From positions 25,653,371-25,717,370 of the forward strand of contig OZ020487.1 in the NCBI GenBank assembly GCA_963971405.1: DNA of 64,000 nt, given 5' to 3'. The notes under the pieces were generated by a model. It was not told where the DNA came from and searched no databases. It saw only the letters and a list, made by a program, of their open reading frames with translations. Positions 11,162 to 22,572 of the stretch are shown one piece after another. Numbering within the stretch: the stretch's first letter is position 1; each line of letters opens with the position of its first letter. The translations under genes and the position numbers were made by a program. This DNA is from Psococerastis gibbosa. Its lineage: Eukaryota; Arthropoda; Insecta; Psocodea; Psocidae.

Positions 11162-11977
11162 TTGCTTAGACAGATTAAGGCGTTCAGCTTTACGCTGAAT
11201 TTGCTCCGAAATGGCATCAAAACGACGATTATCCCTTGTTACCAGGCCTTCAATTGTTGAAGCCCCCTCCCCAGGAGATAGTTGACACAATTGAGGTCCA
11301 ACAAGATTAATATTTTCGAGGACCGGTCGGAACTCTTGTAGATCTTGTTCCAACCGCGCTATTTCATCTTCGCGGGGCTCATGCTGAAGCATGGATTCAG
11401 CACCAAGCATCCAATCCACCAACCTGTGATGGCTATTGTGAAACTGCTGCACTAATGGCAAGGCTTCCTGGGCATTCTTAAGAAGTTCAGCTCCCCTAGC
11501 CGTAAGGTCATTATATCTTCGCTGAAGGGAATCTAGTTTGTCCTTAAGCTGAATGGCTTCATCACTGGAAATATGTTTCATCAGCTCGAGGCCACTATCT
11601 ACAGTAGAATCAACTTGACTATGGCGGTTTGCGATTTCTTCAGTTAAATCAGCCAAATCATCCATTTGCTGCAATAGTTTCTCCGTGTGAACTCCAAGAG
11701 CCCGATGACTGTTCAGCCGTTTTTCCATGGCTTCCATCCAGGCCTGTAGGTCTTGATATGTTAAAACTAGATGTCGTAAGCCAGCTCTGGAGGCCTGAAG
11801 TAACTGACCAACATTGTCACTGGCATCACACAAAGCTGCGTAACGGTCAGCAGTGTCTGCCACCTTCTCAGCTACGACGATGGCCTCATCTTCTCCTACA
11901 AGGGACATCAATTTATCAGCGACTTCGGTCAGATCCATGAGTGCAGCCTTCTTGCGGATGATTTCATTATGAAGAGC
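11162..11977 (-). CDS. shot: Exon 38: two to three spectrin repeats
   Basis: This exon of 272 codons in phase 0 runs from TTATTTGAAG|GCTCTT to AAGCAA|GTGAGT. It encodes ALHNEIIRKKAALMDLTEVA, VLTYQDLQAWMEAMEKRLNS, DKLDSLQRRYNDLTARGAEL and IEGLVTRDNRRFDAISEQIQ. Confidence 0.95.
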
Positions 11978-12199
11978 CTTCAAATAAAAATATATGGTAT
12001 ATTGCCAGATAGTTCAACTATCAAGTTAAAATCACATTCTATAGTAAGCGGATAAAAATACTAGTACAATTACAATAAAGGCTATGACGTCACTATAAAC
12101 CATAAAAAATCTATACAATTATTATTATTTTCTAGGGACATGGAAATTACTTAGTAGGTACTATACTCTAATTTTCTTTAATACTGCATCAAAACTTAC

Positions 12200-12526
12200 A
12201 TCATGGTCTTTGATGCGTTGTTGTATTTTTTCTTCGTCCGTGGGCACAAGTTCCAATTCCTTAACCTTCTTTTCCGTCTTGTCGAGCCATTCGACAATGG
12301 GCACCAGCTTGTCCTGGAAGTCCTTAGCAACACGCATTGCTTGTTCGAGATCAAGCATGCGCCGCTGGGCACCTTCCGTCAAGTTATCAAACCTGCCCAT
12401 CAATTCTTTGAGTTGCCTTTCAATCGACTTCCTTTCAGAGGGATCTGCATTTGCCGCCACTTCTTGCCCCATTGAGAACAAAGATGACATTGAATTCTGT
12501 CTGTCTAGCAGCATTTTCTTCAAGAA
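12200..12526 (-). CDS. shot: Exon 37: spectrin repeat
   Basis: This exon of 109 codons in phase 0 runs from CTGTTCCAG|TTCTTG to CATGAT|GTAAGT. It encodes FLKKMLLDRQNSMSSLFSMG, LMGRFDNLTEGAQRRMLDLE and IVEWLDKTEKKVKELELVPT. Confidence 0.94.
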
Positions 12527-12589
12527 CTGGAACAGAATATAATGTTACAATACGATTCAGTCAGTCATTTTTCCAAATTTCGATTACAC

Positions 12590-12775
12590 CATGCACCGGC
12601 ATAGTTCAGTTGTTTCAGAAGCCGACTATGAACGGTGGAGGTTCGAGGCTCAACATGTCGGGGAAACTTTTCTGTAGGCCCCCAACCGTACTCAGGTGCT
12701 TTGCCTTCACCACCGGTGAATCACCGGTAGAGTGGTGGCTGCTGGACATGTTGCTTACAACAATATGAAAAACAG
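12590..12775 (+). repeat. tRNA-like SINE candidate
   Basis: The plus strand has GGCATAGTTCAGTTGTTTCA (A-box-like) and GGAGGTTCGAGGCTC (B-box-like) about 35 bases apart, followed by a non-tRNA body containing CACCGGTGAATCACCGG. It fits a SINE head and body. No second copy is present in the window. Confidence 0.45.
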
Positions 12776-12968
12776 AGAAATCTTCTACCAGTCTTCAGTC
12801 CTTGACTCTCCATGGACTGAGGCATTACCATTATTTATTTATTTTTATTCATCATCAATTAAATGATCAGCTTTTAAGGATTTACCTGAAATAATACCCT
12901 AAAGTTCGATTTATACAACACCTCAGTAACAGGCCTAAAAATAAAATAATACAAAGTGCTATACTCAC

Positions 12969-13379
12969 TTTCTGCTCTTGCAGTTGGGCTTTCACAACCT
13001 TATAGTCAGCTGACGGGGGTTTCTGGTTGGCCACCATTTCCTCAGTGTCAGACAGCCACTTGGCAAGTCCATCAAGAGCCTCTTGGAACTTTCCAGACTG
13101 TAAAAGACCAACATCGAGCCTCCTGTCCCTTTCATTCATCTTCTCTTTCAGCTGATTCCATTTCTCCATCATCCTCTCCAAGTCTTTCTCAAGTTGGTTA
13201 GTACTGACTCCTCCAGCGGCCGACTGAATAAGCGCCTGCCCTTTCCTGTTGCAGTCTCCCACCTGCTGACTCAAAGGCTCAATAATGTTCCGTCGTAGAA
13301 CGCGAGACTCGTCTTGCTGACTCTTGATAGCTTCCACTTCGGAGCCTACAGGTTTAAGCTTTTGCACCTGAGTCTGGGC
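12969..13379 (-). CDS. shot: Exon 36: spectrin repeat
   Basis: This exon of 137 codons in phase 0 runs from CTGTTGTAG|GCCCAG to CAGAAA|GTGAGT. It encodes AQTQVQKLKPVGSEVEAIKS, MMEKWNQLKEKMNERDRRLD and LDGLAKWLSDTEEMVANQKP. Confidence 0.94.
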
Positions 13380-13710
13380 CTACAACAGAATTCACTCATT
13401 ATGAAATAATCAACAAAACTAATACAGAACATTATCTCTAATTTATGTAATCAGATAATAAGAACATGGAGAATTGGATTGAAATTATTTAAAAACATAT
13501 TATTAACGTTTTTATACAAATTGGAGCTTCCTTCAACCCTTTGCTTCTAAACTGTGAGTTCCATACGTCTGCATGTCTTTACTACAGTTGTGATTAGAGG
13601 TGTTTCATGATGTATACGCGAGCTTCATTACAACAACAATAAATTTAAAAAAAGAACTGTTTAAAGCTAATAAACCTATTTTTGACAAAATATTGCAAAA
13701 AAAAACTTAC

Positions 13711-14928
13711 CTCATTGATGTCCTCAAGTGCAGTTGTGTAAAGTTGGTAGAATTGTTCAAGGCGTTGTAGCGTAGCATCAAGATCTTCCTCACGGCTACG
13801 TGAACGTTCATCCAAGCGGGCAAGAGTGCGACGTAATGAGTCCACTTGCTCCCGAGTGTGCAGACTATCAGGAGTGAGTCCAGCATCAACAAGGCTTTCC
13901 CCGGCGCGCACCAACCCTGTGACATCGTCTGATGCTTTCGTGATCTTCTTAATAAATTTGGCTACGTCATCTAGTTGTGTCCTAACAACTTTAACTTCGC
14001 GACCAGGCGGTTTCATTGCATCCAACTCACGTTCAAGATTGGAAAGGTCTACAGCAAGAGCTTTAGCTTGTTCGTTAAATTGATGAACAGCTGTTGCTGC
14101 AGACTGTAACTCAGAAACACGGTCATCTAGTCGAGCAGTGAGATGATCCAGACGCTCACCGAGAATGTCTACGTCATCCTGCAAATGACCAGCGTCTACG
14201 CCCATTTCTCCTGCAGCGAGGGCTAAATCCATTGCAATCTGTCTAACTCCCTGCAAGGGTTTTTTTAGAGTAGTTACTTCGTCCTTAAGTGTCTTGATCT
14301 TTTCAAGAAGTTTAGGGTCGCTGGCGTCATGGTTTGACAGTTTGTCCTCGCATCGCTGTAGAGAATGGTCCAATTCGCGGAGGTTCTCATTAAAATCAGT
14401 CAATCGCCGAGCCGTCTCTTCCAGATTTTGTGTTCTCTCCATTACATCATTGTTCAATTTATCCCAGCGGACCTTCAGATCAGTTAGTTCATTACGTACA
14501 ACTTCCTTGTCAATATCACAAGCTCCTTGGAACGTCTCACCTAACATTCTGGTGTTTTCATATTCACCTGAATGTTTCCAAACTTCATTTCTGAAAGCGG
14601 ATAACTCCTTAAGTTGTTTTTCTATATCCTTCTTCTTGAAACTTACAGGGTGGAGTACCTCCAACTTACTTTCAGCGCCAGTAAGCCAAGGAAGGAATGA
14701 GTCCAGGACTCGATAGTATTTCTTGCAATGTTCCATACAAGTTTGCAGCCGTGTTTGACGGTCAACGGCCTCCTTTCTAAGCTTATCCCACAACTGTTGG
14801 ATTTTCTCAACATCGCGTTGCAAGTTCCGTGTGTCTGAGCGTTGAGTAGTCCGTGAGAGAGCGTCTTTCGCTTTGTTGAGCAGCATAATGACTTCATGTT
14901 CTTTGTTCATTACTTCTTTGTAAACAGG
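13711..14928 (-). CDS. shot: Exon 35: about four spectrin repeats
   Basis: This is the longest rod exon, with 406 codons in phase 0, from TTGTTCCAG|CCTGTT to AATGAG|GTAAGT. It encodes PVYKEVMNKEHEVIMLLNKA, EKIQQLWDKLRKEAVDRQTR, LTDLKVRWDKLNNDVMERTQ and ending LYTTALEDINE. The repeated W-D-K-L helix C signatures give repeat boundaries about 105-110 residues apart. Confidence 0.95.
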
Positions 14929-15536
14929 CTGGAACAATCAAAAGATTTATTATTACCTACTAAAATACTATATATAGGTACTTTAGCCCAATAAATCGAA
15001 TGGTCAATTAAACTAAATTGAGTCATTCTTAAGCCATTAATTTGGGAGGCTACAGAAGTAAAAATCAATAAAAAATTAATAAATTTCAATTATCAATGTT
15101 ATTAATTTTTAGTAAACCATCCTACTTTTTAGACTCTGCAATGGTTTAAGCCTTAAGGGATCACGTAGGTGATTATTTTTCATCTTAATCTGGGATTAAA
15201 AATGTAAAGATAATTTTAGAACAGAAAGGGCTATTCAAAATTTTTTATGTTTACATTTTAACCCAAAGAATAAGTTAATATTAAATGCCATAGTAGGCCC
15301 CGTGTAGTATCTACGTAAATAATAACATAGGATCAGTATTACGAAAGGCCCTGTCAGTCAACTCCCCTATCCCCGAGGTGGAAGAGTCTGCCCTTAGGGT
15401 GCCTCAAGTTAACAAACAAACTCACTCCGCCCGCCAGGCTAACAGGGTTGCTTAAAGCAGAAATGCTGAAAGCAGGCGTTAGAGATAACAACAGTATTAT
15501 AAAAGGACATAATGAATAAGATATGCGAGGACATAC

Positions 15537-16187
15537 CTCATGGTGTTCCAGTTGTTGCTGCAGGATATGCTTATCTGCAGAAACAAGGAGTCTTTCTGAC
15601 ATTCCACTAAGCTCCTCTGCAAGCCAACCAACAGTGCGAGCGCAAGACTGCTCCAACTGACGACCATCACGGAGGGATCCTTCAATTTCAGCCTTCCTAT
15701 GATCCAGTTTCTTTTGTAGAGTGTTATACTGCCTGGCAAGGGCTGCCAGTTTACTCTGTATTTCAGCTCTAGAAGCAGGATCCGTGAGTACTTCACTGAG
15801 GTGCGCACCAGCGGCTTCGATGTCAGCCAGCAATGGTCTCTGACCTTCCAACTGTCGCTCCAGATTTTGAATCTTCCGAAGCTGTTCCTCAGGATCTTTA
15901 TCAAGAGGAAGATCGTCGAGCTGATCGCTAATAGCTTGCAAGGCATCACGCAGTCTTGCACAGCCGGCGTCAAATTCACGGCTCGAGTCTGCAGCGGCAC
16001 CCAAACTAGAAGCTCTTTCTTCCAGGCGACCAAGCAAGTCGGCCCAACGTTGTAAAATGCTCGAAAGCTTAGCTGACAAGCGCTGTCCATCAGGGGAGTT
16101 TTGGTCAACTTGAGACAAGATGGACTCACCAACCAACGTTAAATGCTGAAGCTGGGGTTGCTGGGATTTAAATTCTTCTCGGAGTAC
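15537..16187 (-). CDS. shot: Exon 34: about two spectrin repeats
   Basis: This exon of 217 codons in phase 0 runs from TTTCTACAG|GTACTC to CATGAG|GTATGT. It encodes VLREEFKSQQPQLQHLTLVG, SSILQRWADLLGRLEERASS, QYNTLQKKLDHRKAEIEGSL and ending ADKHILQQQLEHHE. Confidence 0.94.
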
Positions 16188-16289
16188 CTGTAGAAATAAT
16201 ATAATAGTAATTTAGCGATTTTCTATCGCGGAAATATTCTGGGTTTGTTATGATTTACTTGGGATGTTCCTTTTTCCTATTTCTTTTTT

Positions 16290-16800
16290 ACTGAGAGGGC
16301 CATTTATTAAGTCACACTCGGCTCGAATCCGTTTGGCTTCAGCAATCAAGTATCAAGACAGTATCATCTTGAGTCGTAGCCCAGGGGCGCGGAACATGGA
16401 TTATGACTCGGAGGACTTGAAAGTTGGGAGCGTAAGATACTCTGAAAGGTGTATGGACCAGTACAAAATCAGGGAGAGAGAGTAGCGTATCCGTAGAAAA
16501 GATAGCTCTACGCGACACATCAAGAACCTACGATAGTGGCCGAAATCAAGAGAGACCGCATCAGGTGGCTAGGGCACGTGGAACGAATGCCAGACAATAG
16601 GGCAACAGGAGCAGCCTTACACAAAGTGCCCCAAGGGAGAAGACAAGTGGGACGACTGCGGATGCGATGGCTGGACGTCGTCGAGGTTGATCTGGCGGCT
16701 CTTGGCGTCGATGACTGGGGAAGGAGAGCCTCTTTCGAGCAGGCTGGTACAGCATGGGATGTTATAAAGTATAGATCGCTGAAAGATATATCGCATGTTG
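16290..16800 (+). mobile_element. Degraded 3' fragment of a non-LTR (LINE) retrotransposon
   Basis: The plus strand encodes IKRDRIRWLGHVERMPDNRA, then LRMRWLDVVEVDLAALGVDD, then WGRRASFEQAGTAWD. This is the characteristic C-terminal tail of LINE reverse transcriptases. Upstream, remnants of ERKIL and VYGPVQNQGE appear in other frames, with at least one frameshift and stops, so the copy is dead and 5'-truncated. It lies antisense within the intron between exons 33 and 34. Confidence 0.8.
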
Positions 16801-16803
16801 TAC

Positions 16804-16951
16804 CTGAACTTGTTGAACTTGGCTCTGCACCATCCGCGAATCAGATGAAATAGGTCCCAAAACTGCCATCATCCTGTCCTTAGCACTCAACCAATTGGAT
16901 AATGAGTCATGTGTGTCGTGGAAGTCTTTCATGTCTTCCATTAACTTAATT
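16804..16951 (-). CDS. shot: Exon 33: spectrin repeat, donor next to LINE fragment
   Basis: The exon runs from TAATTTCAG|AATTAA to GTTCAG|GTACAA (phase 2 to 0). It encodes RIKLMEDMKDFHDTHDSLSN and MMAVLGPISSDSRMVQSQVQ. The donor GTACAA departs from consensus after +4, and the downstream bases appear to belong to the retroelement fragment on the other strand. Confidence 0.9.
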
Positions 16952-17038
16952 CTGAAATTAAAACAAGTTTATATGAAATGTGAACAACACATTAAAAAGG
17001 GCTGCTAAAATTAAAAATTGGGTTAGATGTGAAATTAC

Positions 17039-17208
17039 CTGGACTTGCAACGATCATTAAGTGATTTCCAGCGAGAAACTACGTCTTCTAGCTCATCATG
17101 CAGGGTATCAGCACCAGCTGCGCCGGGTTTACGCCGCAAAAGATCCTTCACTGAATTACGAGTGCTATCCAATAAGCTCTGCTTCTCGTACATCTCCTCG
17201 AGAATTGC
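17039..17208 (-). CDS. shot: Exon 32: spectrin repeat
   Basis: The exon runs from TTTCTCAG|GCAATT to TCCAG|GTAATT (phase 0 to 2). It encodes AILEEMYEKQSLLDSTRNSV and LHDELEDVVSRWKSLNDRCK. Confidence 0.9.
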
Positions 17209-17372
17209 CTGAGAAATAAAAATTGCACAGTTTAGTTAATTTCAATTATCCTGAATGAAACAAAAAATTTACATCACTTTGTGAAGCATTTCTAGCAACT
17301 AAGAATAACAATATACCGAACCTACTTCATGTTCGGAGATACATATATATAAATACGATAACTGTAGCTTAC

Positions 17373-17605
17373 TTTGAATGTTTTAGCAGCTTTATCAGAG
17401 TCATCTCTGGTCATTGGTACAAATTCTTTAGGTAGCTGCCTCTGCACCTTGTCCAAGAACTGCGAGAGATTGCGAAGATTTTCTAGGCACTTCTTCACTT
17501 CATCACGGACGTTATCAAGCTCAGTCTGGCGATCTGTAAGCTTCACTCCTAGAAGACTGTATCTATGGTTGATTTCGCTTAACTGCTGTTGTACAGGTGA
17601 CAATT
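17373..17605 (-). CDS. shot: Exon 31: spectrin repeat after the linker
   Basis: The exon runs from GTTATTGCAG|AATTGT to TTCAAA|GTAAGC (phase 1 to 0). It encodes ELSPVQQQLSEINHRYSLLG and VKKCLENLRNLSQFLDKVQR, resuming the helical rod. Confidence 0.91.
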
Positions 17606-17949
17606 CTGCAATAACCCACAAAGAAATTTATTAGTAAAAATTGCACAACTTTTCTAATTAACATACATACATTCATGTTACTTGCGAATTGTCCCGGGCC
17701 AAAGAAACGTCAGATTGGTGAAATTGAAAATCAGACCTGTTATACGTGTCATAGGGAGGACAAACACATTGCATTTTAAATGTAATATGGAGTAACTGCC
17801 AACTAAATTTATTATCTGCTCGGATTTTACACAGGGGTTTATAAAAATAGTAACAGAAGAAAAAAAAATTGTTTACGCTTACTGCTTGTGGGTGACAACT
17901 TGGGAGACAACTACATTGAAATCAATGTATACTACACTGCATAACATAC

Positions 17950-18217
17950 CTTCAAGATGGAAATTCTCTTGAGACGATCGGCGACTACTAAATCCGCTTG
18001 AACCAGCAGGTGACAAAGGACTGTACGCCTTTGTTGGAGATGGTGACCGTCCTTCATGAGACGGTCTTCGGATGAGGGACGGACGTTTAGTTGGGCTGTA
18101 TGCAGAGCTTCTGCGACGAGTGGGAGACTCAGGTCTGGTAAGAGAGTCGTACGCAGCACCAAGATCATTCAGTTTGTCAAGTGTTGTGGAAAAGTCGCGG
18201 TACTCCTTAATCATGGG
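17950..18217 (-). CDS. shot: Exon 30: spectrin helix plus Ser/Pro/Arg-rich linker
   Basis: The exon runs from AATTTTTCAG|CCCATG to GAAG|GTATGT (phase 0 to 1). After PMIKEYRDFSTTLDKLNDLG the helical pattern breaks into about 55 residues rich in Ser, Pro and Arg, including SPTRRRSSAYSPTKRPS, RSPSPTKAYSPLSPAG and SSRRSSQENF. Multiple SP, RRxS and SPTK motifs suggest a phosphorylated, basic, flexible hinge in the rod. Exons 30 and 31 together (501 nt) are frame-neutral. Confidence 0.9.
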
Positions 18218-18596
18218 CTGAAAAATTAAAAACGAGGAATTAATGACTTGACATTACCCGTCAAGGTAACAAAAAACTAAGAAAAAAAATTTCGAATTAA
18301 TCCTTTGCAATGTTTAGTTTGAAATAAATTAACTCAAAGAAACTCACTAATGTTTCTTTTTCTGCCATCTACATAGGGAACTGATAAGCACAGTTACACC
18401 ATATCAACGATTTGAGACTTGCTCAACCCGAATTTAAGATGCAAATGTGACTAGTACGAGAGAGAGAGAGGAAACCTTGAAACCTGTATGCGACTATACA
18501 TACTCTTAGATTGCATTGCATGCAATAATCTTTATGTTTTTTATATCTTTATATTATTAGTTTTTATGATCATTTTATTACCTTTGTCAAGACATA

Positions 18597-18761
18597 TAGG
18601 GTAGTGGTATGAACTCTGACTTCCACACGAAAGGTTGTTGGTTCGAGTCCCACACTGTCTACATTTTCTGGCCATGCTTCGGAAGCAGGCGGTCCCGGGC
18701 CTTCCTAGTTTAGAGTAAGAGAGGGCTTTATAGCCCTAACTCCGCTAGGTTGGCTTAGTAA
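18597..18761 (+). repeat. tRNA-derived SINE, copy B
   Basis: The head has an A-box-like GGGTAGTGGTATGA and a B-box GGTTCGAGTCCC at 18640-18652. The body matches 940-1100, including GCGGTCCCGG and GGGCTTTATAGCCCTAACTC, and ends GGCTTAGTAA before an A/T-rich tail. This copy keeps the A-to-B-box interval that is shortened in the other copy. Confidence 0.8.
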
Positions 18762-18795
18762 TAGAAACAATAAAAAGTCCTTATTTATTTATTAC

Positions 18796-19002
18796 CTTCA
18801 AGTCATCAGTCTGCCTTTTGATAATATTAAGCTCCAAAGCAACAGGTTCTAATCGACCAATCTGGGTTTCAAAGTGGCTCAACCAATCTAGAACTTGTTC
18901 ACGCAAGCGCTCGTACGATGTCAGCTGTTCAGCTCGGGCACGAGAAGACTTTTGTTTGTCGTCAAGGGTGATGTTTAACTCTTTCCACCAGCTTTCAAAG
19001 TT
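18796..19002 (-). CDS. shot: Exon 29: spectrin repeat
   Basis: This exon of 69 codons in phase 0 runs from CATGTTACAG|AACTTT to TTGAAG|GTAATA. It encodes NFESWWKELNITLDDKQKSS and EQVLDWLSHFETQIGRLEPV. The 3' end of a SINE copy (18597-18761) lies about 35 bases beyond its donor. Confidence 0.92.
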
Positions 19003-19240
19003 CTGTAACATGAAATGTTAACTGAGACGTTGTCAAAGAAGACTAGAGTTAATAGAAATTATATTATTAGCTCCAAAATAAAATAACATTTAATCAATAT
19101 AATGGGTTGAATTTTGTACAGCTCTATAAAAAATAAAAAAAGATGACACTTAAGTATTTCTCATCAAAACGTGCATTGCTTTCAAGAACGCGACAAGCAA
19201 TCGATAACGAATTCAATTTGAATCTGTTGTTTTGTCGTAC

Positions 19241-19544
19241 CTTAATTTTATCACGAACGCCAGCCACATCAGTGACATCCTTTTTCGCAATTAAGTTCTT
19301 CCCGTTAGCAATCATCTCGTCAAAGTGCGGGCGCTGTTTTTCTTTCTTGCTGATGAACTGATCGACTTTGTTGGCAAATTCTTCGTGGCCCAGCTTATCA
19401 AGATCACGTGATTCAATCTGATCAACCATGTCATTGTACCATTGCTCGAAATGTTCAGCTTGGACGCTGAAGGCGTTCAAGCTGCTGCTGACTTCTTCAA
19501 GGAAGTCACCACGCTGCAATGATTTCAATTGTATCTTCTCATAC
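19241..19544 (-). CDS. shot: Exon 28: spectrin repeat
   Basis: The exon runs from CTTATCCAG|GTATGA to ATTAAG|GTACGA (phase 2 to 0). It encodes RYEKIQLKSLQRGDFLEEVS, EHFEQWYNDMVDQIESRDLD and DEMIANGKNLIAKKDVTDVA. Confidence 0.92.
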
Positions 19545-19825
19545 CTGGATAAGAAAATAAATACAAGATTTATAGAAACCACTAAATCCGAGTAACTGAT
19601 AACTAGATGAATAAATTTCAATCCACTACATTAATATACAAACTTCATTCGTTGTAGTTTATTTTTTTTAATTTTAGACGTGGGACTCTTTCGAGTATTT
19701 GCGCCGGTCGGTGTGTACTTTATTCGTGTTATACAGATATACGTACATTGGCATTATTAATATTTTAGAAATAGGTGAACCTCTTAGGATGGGGGTAAGG
19801 CCAATCGTTGCGATGCAATACATAC

Positions 19826-20026
19826 CTAGTTAATACATCTGACAGCTTAGCTTGGATTTTTGAAGCCAATCGCGCGTTAGAACTGGTGTTGATAAGTTCT
19901 TGAGCAGAGTAAGCTACAGATTCAAGAGAAGCCCTGTGACTTTCGATTTCGGCTTGGGCCAAGCGCTGCTCCCTTAGCTGTTCGTCGAGGCGCTCACGGT
20001 TGAGACTTGCAGGTCGCGTAAGTGAT
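19826..20026 (-). CDS. shot: Exon 27: spectrin repeat
   Basis: The exon runs from TTCTTCAG|ATCACT to ACTAG|GTATGT (phase 2 to 2). It encodes KSLTRPASLNRERLDEQLRE and ESVAYSAQELINTSSNARLA. Confidence 0.9.
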
Positions 20027-20674
20027 CTGAAGAAAATTTTCAAGTAATAAGTAGCAGTTTAAGTTAAATTTAAATGTAAAATACTGGCAAATAAGACTGT
20101 TAATGACGGCTAATTAAGACAACTATGTGGCTTTGTTGGCCGTGGGGTACTGTAGGCTATACATAATAAGTATTTCTTATGAATTATTCTTTGCCAGAAT
20201 ATCTGATATATGTCTTTTTTCCTCCTACATTCGACTTGGCTAACAGCAACAGAGAAGACAGACAGCTTTTGAAAAAAAACTCAATGTCTACATTGATTTG
20301 TAATAACAGCTAAACTCTAAATGCTCTAGAATTGAAATCAGCAAATTAACAAATTTTCCATTCTCCTCCTTTTCAACTTTGTATACTCTATTAAGCATTC
20401 TTATTACTTCTACTATACTAATTTTTAACCTAATCAAAAATAGTGCCTAGTACACAAAGACAAAACATATTAACGTATTATCAACAATGTTTTTTTACAT
20501 AAGCCGTGATATAAAAAAGTTATATAAAATAAAACACATAAATTTAAATTTAAACACGTATAACACGCAGACTACGACTACTTCTAAAAACTTTAGGGAA
20601 AAGTTTTAACATGATAAAAACCTAATTCAGCATATTATGATTATTAATTCGAAACTTAGGGGATATTAACTCAC

Positions 20675-20831
20675 TTGAGAGTAGTCTCAATACTGTTCAG
20701 CCACTGAATTAGAGAGTCAAGCGCATCCTGCACACCTTGACTTTGAACGATTGCAGTGTCAAGAGCTTGGAGTCTTTCAGCAAGAGCTTCAGATAGTTGC
20801 ACATACTTGTCCTCTAATTCCCGAACGGGAG
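20675..20831 (-). CDS. shot: Exon 26: spectrin repeat
   Basis: The exon runs from TTTTTTCAG|CTCCCG to CTCAA|GTGAGT (phase 1 to 2). It encodes APVRELEDKYVQLSEALAER and QDALDSLIQWLNSIETTL. It is not visible as a long ORF and was found by following the frame from exon 25. Confidence 0.9.
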
Positions 20832-21037
20832 CTGAAAAAAATTAAATGGTACAGCCAAAAGGGTTACATATGCAGGATATTCAGAGTAGACTTGTCTATA
20901 CTGAAACAAGATAATCTTCCCTTATATACCGGAAACAATCCTAATAATGTCCGAACACATCCGAAAAAGGGGTCGTTGACACAGGGCAAGGGTCAATGGG
21001 ACCTTAAAAAGCCTTTCAAAAAATAAAAACAACTCAC

Positions 21038-21245
21038 CTTCAATCCCCTTCATCTCAGCTGCAGATTGTTGGCCTTCGAGAGATCTCAGCAATGCCGTGC
21101 ATGCTTGCTTTGCAGCATCAATGAGACGACCATTGGCGACAAATTCACTGTTAAGAGATTTAGTACGGGCCAGTTGTTCTTCAAGTCCTCTGAGTTCCGC
21201 TCCGATCGGTTCTCCAATTAATTTCAAAGCCCTAGGCTCGGCATC
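21038..21245 (-). CDS. shot: Exon 25: spectrin repeat
   Basis: The exon runs from GCTTGCAG|GATGCC to GAAG|GTGAGT (phase 0 to 1). It encodes DAEPRALKLIGEPIGAELRG and GRLIDAAKQACTALLRSLEG, helices B and C of a rod repeat. Confidence 0.92.
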
Positions 21246-21561
21246 CTGCAAGCCACGAATTGTTTAAACAAAATTAAAGAACATATTATTTGGAAAATTT
21301 CGAAAATTATTAACACGCCTTAGGTACTTATCTTTTCCCTGACATTTACAATACTTTTAGGGTAATCTCATTTTGGGAATTCATCCACTGCATTAAGTTT
21401 TGGGTCACTTCACTGGCTCAGCTAACCGGTACCGGTGTTGCAACTCTGTACCGGCGAACCCAAGATCCAATCATAAATAAGAAATGATTTATAACTCTTA
21501 AAAAGTTTACAGTGGTAACATTATTTCTTTTTTTAAACAGGTTAATGGCACACATTAAACA

Positions 21562-21680
21562 ATTTAATGAATGTATCCGATTGACCTCTTCAGTCACCTT
21601 TGTAGATTAGTACCGGTGTTGAGTTACGACATGTCTCCGATCACATGTTGCGCAGAGACTCGCACAAACCTTGCCACCGA
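21562..21680. repeat. Dispersed repeat, copy 1
   Basis: This intronic stretch shares about 110 bases with 37705-37815, for example ATGTATCCGATTGACCTCTT and GTGTTGAGTTACGACA, with scattered substitutions. It codes for nothing I recognise. It is an old dispersed element of unknown class. Confidence 0.75.
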
Positions 21681-21773
21681 AGCCAGTTGCAATTATAGTT
21701 AATTCCATGGTGGGGCCCCTCAAACTAACAGTAATGCTAAACTAACTTAAAAACTTAATTTTTAAATTAATAC

Positions 21774-22004
21774 CTTAAGCCAAGCTCGCGCCTTCTCTAA
21801 AGCATCTCGGTATTCGCGCTGCCGACCACCAACACCAGAGAGACGATCGGATAAGGCATTAGCGCGTGCAAGAAGGTCGCGATATTGCGTCGTTGCCATG
21901 GATACCTCATTGCGTACCATCGAATCTTGTGTGGAAACTGGTTCGATGTGAGGTAACCGCTGAGGCAAACTTGTACGGAATTCGTTCAGGCACGTAAGGT
22001 ATTC
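21774..22004 (-). CDS. shot: Exon 24: spectrin repeat
   Basis: This exon of 77 codons in phase 0 runs from TTTTTCAG|GAATAC to CTTAAG|GTATTA. It encodes EYLTCLNEFRTSLPQRLPHI and ARANALSDRLSGVGGRQREY, ending ARAWLK. Confidence 0.92.
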
Positions 22005-22572
22005 CTGAAAAATTTTGAAACCCATAAGGAAACTTGTGAAGGTACATTTTTAAATCAGTGCCCTTCCCAGCAAATTTGATATCAGTGCTCACCGAGCCCC
22101 TACACCTCCATATGATTTGCTTGCGAAAGCAGGGACAAATAGAAAGCCCACCATATTTTGGCCTCATGTTATCGCGCCAAATGAAACTCAATAGTTATCT
22201 TATGGTAGCTAACCCAAGATTTTTAAAACTAAACAAAATGTGTCTTTATTAACTATTTAGGCTGTCTAACTTCACTATTATGATAAATATGCTTTCCCAA
22301 AATAGCTGAAAATTATGTGGATTAAAAATAAACAATAGCATCAAATAAGTTCAATCATCCAAAACAGTAACTGTACCCTATGAAATTTCAAATGTAGCAA
22401 ATACAAAATTTAATTAGGCCTATAGGCAATAATAAGGGCAACAAAAAGGCATTTTCTCTTAGTTTTTAATTAAAATACAGAATACCTCTGCTGTGAGCCC
22501 AAAAATGGCGGAAATCAAATTACCATGCGGCACACTTCTAGTATATTATATTATAAGTTCTTTGGTGCTTAC

